33,302 bases of DNA from Streptomyces sioyaensis (lineage in GTDB: Bacteria > Actinomycetota > Actinomycetes > Streptomycetales > Streptomycetaceae): positions 1 to 33,302 of the forward strand of contig NZ_SDIF01000071.1 in NCBI RefSeq assembly GCF_004122735.1, in the 5' to 3' direction. The notes beneath the pieces are model-generated. The model did no database searches. It saw only the letters and a list, made by a program, of their open reading frames with translations, and was not told where the DNA came from. The position numbers and the translations under genes were made by a program. Shown here piece after piece: positions 23,260 to 30,293 of the stretch (its first letter is position 1; each line of letters begins with the position of its first letter).

Positions 23260-23945
23260 CGGGCGGCGTGGGGGAGTCGTGCCGTACGACCGCCGGCGCT
23301 GCGTGCGGGCCAGGCGTCGGGGGTCAGGCATCGCGGGTCAGGCCTCGTCGGGCCGGGCGGGATTTTGCGGACAGGCCCAGGAGGCTTTCCTATGAGAAAG
23401 GAGGGAAATGGCCCGCGGCACCACCCTGAGCGGACAGCATCCGCGACGCGTCCGGAATCATTCATTCACCTCTGTGTCGGCATGGCATTCGGCAGAGGGA
23501 TTCGGCCAATTGAGAGGACTCTCTTGGTCAATGTGGGGGTGGAGTTTCGGCCGCTGGCGGAAAGTCAGCTGTGAACAGAAGGTGAATCCCAGGTCAGGGC
23601 AATGGTCGGAGCCGCTGGATCACGATTCCTTGGTGACCACTGGGTGCGGTGAATCCTCCAGCGGTACCTGTGATGCCCGACCGCCCCGAAATCCGTGCAG
23701 GTCACAGGGGTGCGGTCGGCCCCGGAACGATCCGTGCCGGTCAGCCCAACGTGCTTTTGGCAGTTGACAGTTGGGCGTGCCCGGACCCAAGATCCATCCG
23801 TCGATTCACACCGCGGACATCAACTCGATGAGTGGAGAGTTCGGCAGCCGCGGTATGGCGCATACATTCGTGAACGGAAAAGTTTGGTGCCACTGATTCC
23901 ACTCGAACCATGTCGCTGCTCTTTCAGATCCTCAAAGGAGAACTT
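23260..23945. other. 686-nt structured gap upstream of the ThiG-like gene
   Basis: No gene is supported. Small ORFs here (for example 23365-23574) lack a good ribosome site and normal codon bias. From about 23440 onward the DNA is poorer in G+C than the flanking genes. Promoter-like pieces are TTGACA (23764-23769) and a -10-like TACATT (23863-23868), the latter 77 nt before the ATG. A strong AAAGGAG ribosome site lies just upstream of the ThiG-like gene. A pair of interleaved stems is listed separately. Confidence 0.5.
23667..23719. promoter_or_regulatory. Interleaved inverted repeats (alternative stems or pseudoknot)
   Basis: Stem A pairs CCTGTGA (23667-23673) with TCACAGG (23702-23708). 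Stem B pairs CCGACCGC (23677-23684) with GCGGTCGG (23712-23719), extended by CCC/GGG past a one-base bulge. The order is A-B-A'-B', so the stems must be mutually exclusive or form a pseudoknot. It lies 227 nt upstream of the ThiG-like gene. No known riboswitch consensus is recognised. Confidence 0.45.
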
Positions 23946-24713
23946 ATGTCAACGGCTGCCGTAGGTGCTGCTGTTACCACTGATCCCTGGCTCTCCCTCC
24001 GCGGCCGCGAATTCCGGTCCCGGCTCATCCTTGGCATTGAGCAGTACACCGACCCCACGCTCGTCAGTGAGGTCCTGCGCAGCGCGGCGTGCGATGTCTT
24101 CATCACCACCTTCGACCTGGAACAGACCAAGCCCAGCCTGCTGATGTCGGACCTGGACGACGCCGTCGGTCTCGACGACTACGTATGGATCGGGACCACG
24201 TCCTTCGCCCGCTCCCAGCAGGACGCTCTCCTCACCGCGCGCCGGCTGCGGGACTCCTACGGCATCGACATCATGAAGCTCGATGTCCGCCCGTCGGACA
24301 ACCTGCCGCACAACGCCCAGACCGTCACGGCGGCAGCGGAGCTGATCGCGGAGGGCTTCGACGTCCTGCCGTTCATCCTGCCCGACCCCGCCACGGCCGT
24401 CGCCCTGGAGCAGGCCGGCTGTGCCGCCGTCCGCATCATGTGTTCGCCGGTCGCCAGCGCCCGGGGCGTGGTCGACGAGCGCGCGGTGCGGGAGACGATG
24501 GCTGCCGTCTCCATACCGGTGGTGCTGGAAGGCGGCCTGGGCACTCCCGCCCAGGTGGTCCGTGCGATGGAGCTCGGTGCCGACGCGGTACTGGTCAACA
24601 CCGCCGTCGCGCAGGCTCCTTCACCCACCAAGCTCGCGGAGTCGATGCGGCTGGCGGTGGAGGCCGGCCGGCTCGCAGCCGATCAGGACCTCGTCGGTCC
24701 GCTCGACAAGTAA
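23946..24713 (+). CDS. ThiG/BexX-like synthase (putative 2-thiosugar synthase)
   Basis: The protein has 255 aa; the ATG at 23946 follows AAAGGAG. A (beta/alpha)8 thiazole-synthase fold is recognised throughout: FRSRLILGIEQYTDP, DIMKLDV with the Schiff-base Lys111, ELIAEGFDVLPFILPDP, LEQAGCAAVRIMCSPVAS, VLEGGLGTPAQVVRAMELGADAVLVNTAVAQA. In ThiG the lysine captures a ketose phosphate and a carrier thiocarboxylate supplies sulfur. Here KLEV is KLDV, the ThiG DAG(I/L)GTP Asp is Glu195, and the NTAGC loop is replaced by GTTSF, so ordinary thiazole synthesis is unlikely. BexX, a ThiG homologue from Amycolatopsis, makes 2-thio-glucose 6-phosphate. No thiO or thiC is adjacent; a HAD phosphatase and a sulfur carrier follow. 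Product inferred, not shown. Confidence 0.82.
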   Translation: MSTAAVGAAVTTDPWLSLRGREFRSRLILGIEQYTDPTLVSEVLRSAACDVFITTFDLEQTKPSLLMSDLDDAVGLDDYVWIGTTSFARSQQDALLTARRLRDSYGIDIMKLDVRPSDNLPHNAQTVTAAAELIAEGFDVLPFILPDPATAVALEQAGCAAVRIMCSPVASARGVVDERAVRETMAAVSIPVVLEGGLGTPAQVVRAMELGADAVLVNTAVAQAPSPTKLAESMRLAVEAGRLAADQDLVGPLDK

Positions 24714-24734
24714 GGCAATACCGGAGGTATCACT

Positions 24735-25439
24735 GTGCAGTTTTCTGGCGTGCTGTTCGACATGGACGGCGTCTTGGTCGATACGGACCAAGCCGTCGCC
24801 GACCTGTGGAACGGGCTGGCCTCGGAGTACGGACTGACCATCAGCGAGGGGGAGTTCGCGGCCCATGTGTACGGCTGCGTCCCCGAGCACACCGTCGAGA
24901 CGGTGTTCGCCCCGCTCGCTGAACAGGACCGGGCGAAGGTCTTGACCCGGGTGCGTGAGTCCGAGCCCGACCTTGCCTTCACGCCGGTGCCCCATGCCTC
25001 CGCACTCGTGCACGACCTGGCCGGCGCGGGCGTACCGCTGGCCCTCGTCACCGGTGCCTCGGCAGCCCGAGCGGACCGCGCGCTGCGGACGCTCGGGCTG
25101 ACGGGCCGCTTCGGCACCACCGTGACCTGGGGCGAATCGGCCCGCGGCAAGCCCGCGCCGGACTGCTACCTGCTGGCCGCCCGCCGGCTGGGCATCCCGC
25201 CCGTCGAGTGCCTGGTCTTCGAGGACACCTCGGGCGGGGTGCGTGCGGCCACCGCGGCCGGCGCCACCTGCGTCGCGGTGAGCCGTCTCGACCCGGCGCC
25301 CCTGCGGGCCGGCGGGGCGCGCCACGTCGTCCCGGGCTTCGAGGCGGTGTCGTTTCGCCGGCACGCGGCCGGGGCGGTGCTCGACGTGGCGGGCCAGGAG
25401 GACATGCAGTTCGCTCCACCGCGGGGCACCACCCGGTGA
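24735..25439 (+). CDS. HAD-superfamily (subfamily IA) sugar phosphatase/phosphoglucomutase-like enzyme
   Basis: The protein has 234 aa; the GTG at 24735 follows GGAGG, 21 nt after the ThiG-like stop. All four HAD motifs are present: nucleophile and acid DMDGVLVDT (Asp9, Asp11), LVTGAS (Thr106), the Lys in RGKPAPD (139), and VFEDTSGGV (Glu163-Asp164). The helical cap (15-85) is of the C1 beta-phosphoglucomutase/phosphatase kind. The gene lies inside the ThiG-like/carrier operon, so its natural role would be to remove or move the phosphate of the thiosugar phosphate made by the ThiG-like enzyme. That role is inference from context. Confidence 0.88.
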   Translation: MQFSGVLFDMDGVLVDTDQAVADLWNGLASEYGLTISEGEFAAHVYGCVPEHTVETVFAPLAEQDRAKVLTRVRESEPDLAFTPVPHASALVHDLAGAGVPLALVTGASAARADRALRTLGLTGRFGTTVTWGESARGKPAPDCYLLAARRLGIPPVECLVFEDTSGGVRAATAAGATCVAVSRLDPAPLRAGGARHVVPGFEAVSFRRHAAGAVLDVAGQEDMQFAPPRGTTR

Positions 25440-25476
25440 CCCCGACCACGGCAACCCACACAGAAGGGGGCTCACC

Positions 25477-25755
25477 ATGCCGGTGACAGTCCGGATTCCC
25501 ACGGTCCTGCGCTCCTACACCGCCGGCGCGGCCGAGGTGTCGCTGAACACGGGCACCGTCGGCGAGGCATTCACCGCCCTTGAGGGCGACTTCCCGGGCA
25601 TTTGCTCACGCATCCTGGACGACGACGGGAAGTTGCGCCGCTTCATCAACGTCTACGTCGAGGACGAGGACATCCGCGGGGCCGACAGCCTGGGGACCGT
25701 CACCCCGGACGGGTCGAAGATCTCCGTCATTCCCGCGGTCGCCGGAGGCTGTTGA
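25477..25755 (+). CDS. ThiS/MoaD-fold sulfur carrier, CysO-like, ending Gly-Gly-Cys
   Basis: The protein has 92 aa and starts with ATG at 25477. It resembles CysO of mycobacteria along its length: VTVRIPTVLRSYT, VGEAFTALEGDFPGI, LRRFINVYVEDEDIR, TPDGSKISVIPAVAGG. Such carriers are adenylated at the C-terminal glycine by a MoeB/ThiF-type enzyme and loaded with sulfide as a thiocarboxylate. CysO ends at GG. This one ends AVAGGC, with Cys92 after the diglycine, so activation would need removal of the Cys, as the JAMM protease Mec does for CysO-cysteine and QbsD does for QbsE. No activating enzyme or JAMM protease is in the window. It lies between the phosphatase and MFS genes, and the MFS start is 3 nt past its stop. 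Confidence 0.88.
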   Translation: MPVTVRIPTVLRSYTAGAAEVSLNTGTVGEAFTALEGDFPGICSRILDDDGKLRRFINVYVEDEDIRGADSLGTVTPDGSKISVIPAVAGGC

Positions 25756-25758
25756 CCT

Positions 25759-27030
25759 ATGACCGTCCCGCGACGACGCGGCCCCACCGCCCCTCGCGGG
25801 ACGGTCGAGGCCGACTCGTCCGACTTCTCCGCCCGCTGCGACGGGCCGGTCTTCCGGCGTGATCGCCTCACCGCCCTGGGGTACACCAGCCTGGCGGCAT
25901 ACGCCTACTGCCTGTACGCCCTCGCCCCCTTTCTCACCCTTCTCCGGCGTGACCTGGACTTCAGCTACCTGGTCATGAGCCTGCACTCCACCACGTTCGC
26001 CGCCGGCAGTGTGCTGTCCGGGCTCTTCTTCACCCAGGCGCTGCGCCGCCTCGGCCGGCACCGGCTGTTCTGGCTGTCCGCGATCGGCACCGCAGCTGGC
26101 GTCGTCCTGCTCGCCGTCGGCCACACCGTCGTGTTCACCCTCGCCGCCACGGCCCTGCTGGGCCTCACCGGACCGATGCTCCAGACGTCCAGCCTCGCCC
26201 TGCTCTCCGTCCACCACTCCGCGCACCGGGACCGGGCGCTGGTGGAGGCCAACGCGACCGCCAGTCTGGCTGCGGTGCTCGCGCCCGCCGTGATCGGCTC
26301 CTTGGGCGGCACCGGCAGCGGCTGGCGGGCGGGGCTGGTGCTGCCGGTCGTCGCCCTCGTCCTCCTCTACGCGCTGGGCCGGGGCAGGCCCTTGCCCGAC
26401 CAGGAGGGCCCCGCCGCGGGCACCGTGCGCCCAGGCCGCTTGCCCGGCCGCTTCTGGCTGCGTTCCGCCGCTCTGGGGGCCGCGGCCGGCATCGAGTTCG
26501 GGACGGTCTTCTACGGAGCGCCCCTGCTGGTGAGCCGCCTGGACCTCAGCATCAGCCATGCCGCCACCCTCATGACCCTCTTCGCCGTGGGCATCCTGAT
26601 CGGGCGTACGGCGGGGAGCCGGCTGGTCAACGACCAGGGCAAGGCGCCCCGGTTGCTGACCGGCTCCCTCCTGCTCACCGCGGCCGGGCTCGGCATCTTC
26701 TGGTCCTCGCATGCGCTCGTGCTGTCCAGCGCCGCGCTGCTGATCGCGGGAGCGGGGGTGGCCAACCTCTTCCCGCTCAGCTTCTCGCACGCCATTGCCG
26801 CCGCGCCGGACCGCTCCGACCTCGCGGCCGCCCGCAATCAACTCGTGGTGAACTCCGCGATCATGGCGGCACCCCTGGCGCTGGGGGCACTGTCAGACCG
26901 GGTCGGGGTGTCGTCCGCGTTCGCCGTGCAGGCCGTGCTGATCGTCGCGGCGCTGCTCCTGGTCACCGTGGACCGGCCGGCCTCGTCCGGCGGAGCGGGC
27001 CGCAATCCGCTTCTGGCGGACAGGGGCTGA
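25759..27030 (+). CDS. MFS transporter, last gene of the thiosugar-like operon
   Basis: The protein has 423 aa; the ATG at 25759 lies 3 nt after the carrier's stop. There are about 12 transmembrane helices: YTSLAAYAYCLYALAPFLTLL, VMSLHSTTFAAGSVLSGLFF, LFWLSAIGTAAGVVLLAVGH, and a central loop (about 205-225). It is an MFS fold with weak loop signatures (ALRRLGRHRLFW after helix 2). The second half begins at SAALGAAAGIEFGTVFYGAPLL. The first 35 residues are polar and cytoplasmic. It is probably an exporter of the pathway product and gives self-protection, since it is co-transcribed with the sulfur genes. The last codons are tandemly repeated downstream (separate entry). Confidence 0.87.
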   Translation: MTVPRRRGPTAPRGTVEADSSDFSARCDGPVFRRDRLTALGYTSLAAYAYCLYALAPFLTLLRRDLDFSYLVMSLHSTTFAAGSVLSGLFFTQALRRLGRHRLFWLSAIGTAAGVVLLAVGHTVVFTLAATALLGLTGPMLQTSSLALLSVHHSAHRDRALVEANATASLAAVLAPAVIGSLGGTGSGWRAGLVLPVVALVLLYALGRGRPLPDQEGPAAGTVRPGRLPGRFWLRSAALGAAAGIEFGTVFYGAPLLVSRLDLSISHAATLMTLFAVGILIGRTAGSRLVNDQGKAPRLLTGSLLLTAAGLGIFWSSHALVLSSAALLIAGAGVANLFPLSFSHAIAAAPDRSDLAAARNQLVVNSAIMAAPLALGALSDRVGVSSAFAVQAVLIVAALLLVTVDRPASSGGAGRNPLLADRG

Positions 27031-27077
27031 GCGGGCAGGGGTTGAGCGGGCAGGGGTTGAGTGGGCAGGGGTTGATC
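27018..27077. repeat. Four tandem 15-bp copies of the MFS gene end, including its stop codon
   Basis: Units start at 27018, 27033, 27048 and 27063 (consensus GGGCAGGGGTTGAGC). The unit is five codons, so in the MFS frame each copy reads A/V-G/D-R-G-stop; four successive in-frame TGA codons follow. The first copy is the real gene end (TGA 27028-27030). It lies between convergent genes and looks like slippage expansion. Confidence 0.75.
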
Positions 27078-27091
27078 CGCGCCGGGGCCCG

Positions 27092-28210
27092 CTACCCCGG
27101 GGCACCGGGCGGTGCGGCGATCGCGATCACGGCCGCGTCGTCGCCCAGGGTGCCGCCGGCGTACCGGAGCAGATCGTGGTGGAGCCGGCGCACCAGGGCC
27201 GTGGGGTCGGTCTCGTTCCAGGACATGAGCCGGTCGATCAGCGGATAGAACGTGCCGGAGCGGTCCCTGGCCTCGATGACACCGTCGGTGTAGAGCAGCA
27301 GGAGATCGCCGGGCGAAAACCCGAACCGCTCCACCCGGTAATCGCTCTCCGAGGGGGCGGTCAGGCCCAGGGGGAGGGCGGGCTCGGCGACCTCCAGGAT
27401 CTCGACGGTGCCGTTCCGCAGCAGCAGCGGCGGCGGATGCCCGCAGTTCACCATCTCGATGAACGGGCCGTCGTTGCGGACGTCGACGACCAGGGCGGTC
27501 ACGAACGACTCCGCGGATTCCGGCCCGGCGCCGTCGAGCTGGGTCGTGTTCCAGTACACGGAATTGCCCAGGTGCGCCACGACGCCGGGCAGCGAAAGGT
27601 TGCGGTACGCGGCCCCGCGGAAGGCCCCGACCAGCACCGCGGCCTCCCCGACGGCGGCCATCCCCTTGCCGCGGACATCACCGACGACCAGCCGGGTCGC
27701 GCCCGGGGCGGGCACCGCCGCATACAGGTCGCCGCCGATCTGCGCCTCGGCCTCCGCCGCGAGGTACGTGGACGCGATCCGCAGCCGTCCGGCGCGGTGG
27801 GGCAGCGGCCGCAGCAGCACCTCCTGCGCCGCGGCGGCCACCGACCGCACCTGGTGCAGCTGCCGCTCGCGCCGGTCGCGGAGGTAGCGGAACACCGTGA
27901 CGAGGACGGAGATCACGACGAGCGCGGCGATCTGGGCCTGATGGTTCGGTGTCAGCAGACCGCCGTGCAGCTCGCCGATGACGATCTGGGCCCCCACGGC
28001 GAGGACGCCGACCGCGCCGGTGACACCGGCACCGGCGAACGACGCGGTGATCGCGGGCGCCGCCACCAGGAACGGTCCCAGGTGGATGGTGGTCGGGGTA
28101 TTGATGTCGATCACCGTGATCGCCGCGATGAGCACGAGCGGGAGGGCGATCAGCCCACGGCCCAGCCGCCAGGGTCGGCCGGAGGAGGTGAGACCGCGCC
28201 GGACGCTCAT
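27092..28210 (-). CDS. Membrane SpoIIE-type PP2C serine phosphatase
   Basis: The protein has 372 aa; the ATG at 28210 follows AAGGAAGAG. Three or four N-terminal membrane helices (about 18-110: LIALPLVLIAAITVI, FLVAAPAITASFAGAGV, AALVVISVLVTVFRYL) anchor it. The linker 111-135 is probably coiled coil (RRERQLHQVRSVAAAAQEVLL). The PP2C/SpoIIE domain follows, with acidic metal ligands in IGGDLYAAVP, VVGDVRGKGM, LLLYTDGVIEARD and LGDDAAVIA. Such enzymes dephosphorylate anti-anti-sigma factors and so start stress or sporulation sigma-factor cascades in Streptomyces. No sensor (PAS/GAF) domain is seen, so the membrane part may sense. It is divergent from the hydroxylase gene. The partner is unknown. 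Confidence 0.92.
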   Translation of the reverse strand: MSVRRGLTSSGRPWRLGRGLIALPLVLIAAITVIDINTPTTIHLGPFLVAAPAITASFAGAGVTGAVGVLAVGAQIVIGELHGGLLTPNHQAQIAALVVISVLVTVFRYLRDRRERQLHQVRSVAAAAQEVLLRPLPHRAGRLRIASTYLAAEAEAQIGGDLYAAVPAPGATRLVVGDVRGKGMAAVGEAAVLVGAFRGAAYRNLSLPGVVAHLGNSVYWNTTQLDGAGPESAESFVTALVVDVRNDGPFIEMVNCGHPPPLLLRNGTVEILEVAEPALPLGLTAPSESDYRVERFGFSPGDLLLLYTDGVIEARDRSGTFYPLIDRLMSWNETDPTALVRRLHHDLLRYAGGTLGDDAAVIAIAAPPGAPG

Positions 28211-28394
28211 ATCTCTTCCTTACACCTGTCCCGACCCCCGCGCCCGGCAGACCCGGGCCACCGGAACGACGCAGCGTGGCCGCCCGGCGACAGCAGGTCA
28301 TGATCGGTTGACTGCCGGGGCGCCCGATCGCCCGCCGCCGCCAACCGCCATACTGCCTGCGATCTTTCTCCCCGCTCCGAAGGGAACCCGCGGC

Positions 28395-29603
28395 GTGTCC
28401 TCCACCACCTCCCTCCCCCGCACACGAACCGACGTCGTCATCGTCGGCGCCGGCCCCGCCGGGCTCACCGTGGCGAACCTGCTGCGCGCCGCCGGGGTCG
28501 ACTGTGTGGTGCTGGAGGCGGAGAGCAGGGAGTTCATCGAGCAGCGGCCGCGGGCCGGTTTCATGGAGGAGTGGGCGGTGCGTGCGCTGGAGCGGCACGG
28601 GCTCGCCGGCCGGCTTCTCGAACGGGCCGCCACGCAGGGGGAGTTCGAGTTCCGCTTCGACGGGGAGCGGCACACCGTCCGGACGGCGGAGCTGTCGGGG
28701 CGGCGTCACTTCGTCTATCCGCAGCCGCTGTTGGTCACCGACCTGCTCGCCTCCTACGCCGACGCGACGGGCGGGGACGTGCGCTTCGGGGTACGGGACG
28801 TGCGGCTGCACGACATCGACGGCGAGCGGCCGGCGGTGTCGTACACCGACCCGGCGACCGGTGACCGGCACCGCCTCGCCTGCGACGTCATCGCGGGCTG
28901 TGACGGCGCGCGCGGGGTCACCCGGGCGGCGATACCCGCCGACCGCGCGGTCCTCACCCGCCATGACCACGGTGTCGCCTGGCTCGCCCTGCTCGCCGAG
29001 GCGCCGCCGTCCGCGGACGGTGTGGTCTTCGGCATCCATGAGCGCGGGTTCGGTGCCCAGATGGCCCGCAGCCCCGAGGTCACCCGCTACTACCTCCAGG
29101 TCGCGCCCGGCGAGGACGCCGGCAACTGGTCGCACTCCAGGGTGTGGAGCGAGCTGCACATCCGGCTCGCGGCCGCGGGCGCCCCGCCGCTCACCGAGGG
29201 GCCGCTGATCGAGAAGGTGGTCCTGGACATGCACAACTACGTGGTGGAGCCCATGGTTCACGGTCGTGTGTACCTGGCGGGCGACGCGGCGCACCTGGTC
29301 GCGCCGATCGCCGCGAAGGGCATGAACCTCGCGATCAATGACGCCCTGCTGCTCGGTGATGCACTGATCGCGCACTACCGGGGCGACGACAGCGGTCTCG
29401 CCGGATACTCGCAGGCATGTCTGCGGCGGGTCTGGCAGTACCTGGAGTTCTCGCAGTGGCTCTCGGAGGTGCTGCACGGCGCCTCGTCCGGCGACCGGTT
29501 CCAGGCGGGCACGGCGCGGGCGCGGCTGCGGCGGCTGCTGGGGAGCGAGTCCGCGGCAAAGGCGTTCGCCGGGCTCTACCTCGGGGAAGAGGCCGATCTG
29601 TGA
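28395..29603 (+). CDS. pobA: FAD-dependent aromatic hydroxylase, PobA-like (4-hydroxybenzoate 3-monooxygenase)
   Basis: The protein has 402 aa, GTG start at 28395, close to the 394 aa of Pseudomonas PobA. FAD-binding GxGxxG is in TDVVIVGAGPAGLTVANLL, followed by VVLEAES. The DG motif is in IAGCDGARGVTR. The GD motif, GDAAHLVAPIAAKGMNLAINDA, matches PobA closely, as do RYYLQVAPGED, NWSHSRVWSELHIRL, YVVEPMVHGRVYLAG and YSQACLRRVWQYLEFSQWLSEVLH. It would add a hydroxyl next to a phenol using NADPH and O2, probably turning 4-hydroxybenzoate into protocatechuate. The PobA HPRG-like tyrosine region around 195-205 reads RHDHGVAWLALL, a difference that could change the substrate. No IclR/pca regulator or pathway gene is adjacent. 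It is divergent from the phosphatase gene. Confidence 0.82.
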   Translation: MSSTTSLPRTRTDVVIVGAGPAGLTVANLLRAAGVDCVVLEAESREFIEQRPRAGFMEEWAVRALERHGLAGRLLERAATQGEFEFRFDGERHTVRTAELSGRRHFVYPQPLLVTDLLASYADATGGDVRFGVRDVRLHDIDGERPAVSYTDPATGDRHRLACDVIAGCDGARGVTRAAIPADRAVLTRHDHGVAWLALLAEAPPSADGVVFGIHERGFGAQMARSPEVTRYYLQVAPGEDAGNWSHSRVWSELHIRLAAAGAPPLTEGPLIEKVVLDMHNYVVEPMVHGRVYLAGDAAHLVAPIAAKGMNLAINDALLLGDALIAHYRGDDSGLAGYSQACLRRVWQYLEFSQWLSEVLHGASSGDRFQAGTARARLRRLLGSESAAKAFAGLYLGEEADL

Positions 29604-29773
29604 GGCCGCTGCGCACCCGCCGGGCTGCAACGTCGTGGGGTGATTCACACCTCGGGGCGGGATGAGTCGCGCGGGGCCGGGTACGGGGCTCCGTGATCGC
29701 CGGGCAGGATACCGTGGTGAAGTGGTAGAAAAGCGGCGAAACATATCGCTGAGAACGTCAGGAAGGGGACGCC

Positions 29774-29851
29774 ATGTCATCGAAGCGCCGTCGTAAGAAG
29801 AAGGCCCGTCGCAAGAACGGTGCCAACCACGGCAAGCGGCCGCAGTCCTGA
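29774..29851 (+). CDS. Ribosomal protein bL37 homologue (AURKAIP1/COX24-type), 25 aa
   Basis: An ATG at 29774, preceded by AGGAAGGGG, opens 25 codons ending at TGA 29849-29851. The peptide starts MSSKRRRKKKARRK and ends NGANHGKRPQS. The strongly basic N-half and the ANHGKRP end match mycobacterial bL37, a tiny large-subunit ribosomal protein (also the C-terminal mitochondrial AURKAIP1/COX24 domain). It is expected to lie in the ribosome near the decoding/intersubunit region; that is family knowledge. The gene is monocistronic, with a long terminator downstream, and too short for usual gene finders. Confidence 0.88.
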   Translation: MSSKRRRKKKARRKNGANHGKRPQS

Positions 29852-29889
29852 AGCAGGGACGGTGACCGGCTCCCGCCGAGGGGCCACCC

Positions 29890-29933
29890 GTGGGCTCCTG
29901 GCCTCCGCGTCTCAGCGGAGACCAGGAGCCCAC
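29890..29933 (+). terminator. Long terminator hairpin after the bL37 gene
   Basis: Arms GTGGGCTCCTGG (29890-29901) and CCAGGAGCCCAC (29922-29933) are perfect. Past one mismatch the stem continues with CTCCGC/GCGGAG around a six-base loop, about 18 bp in all. It lies 38 nt after the stop. The remaining gap to 30293 shows no supported gene; a perfect 12-bp palindrome, CCGCCGCGGCGG (30241-30252), lies near the next gene's ribosome site. Confidence 0.85.
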
Positions 29934-30293
29934 GCGCGTGTCCGGAGGACGCGGCCGCTTCGCCGGTCCCGACCCTCCACTCCAGCCCGGCAGGCGGCCG
30001 GAGTTGAGCGCGGAACGGCGCCGGAGCGGCGCGGCCCCGACAACTGCCTTGCGGAACACGGAAGAAGACCTCATGTGGACAGCATCGCGCGTCCGCGCCG
30101 CGCTGCCGTCCGGGATCGCCCTGACCCGTCCCTGAACCACCCCCGAGGTGCCCCGCCCGCCACGCCGAAGGCCCGTCCGCACCCGTCCGCACCCTCCGGC
30201 CGCCGCGCCTCCCGACCGCCCGGCGCCCGAGTAGAGGGAGCCGCCGCGGCGGTTTAACGTGAAAGGAGTTGCACCCGAGGAGGGGCTGCTGCC

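Noticed and set aside
23365..23574. 69-codon frame in the gap before the ThiG-like gene
   Set aside because: No good ribosome site, codon bias unlike neighbours, no recognisable domain.
23764..23793. TTGACA with CAAGAT 18 nt downstream as a strong promoter
   Set aside because: The -10 part matches poorly; the TACATT nearer the gene is the better candidate.
30073..30135. 20-codon ORF (MWTASRVRAAL...) upstream of the membrane protein gene
   Set aside because: A possible leader peptide by position only; no ribosome site or attenuator structure could be supported.
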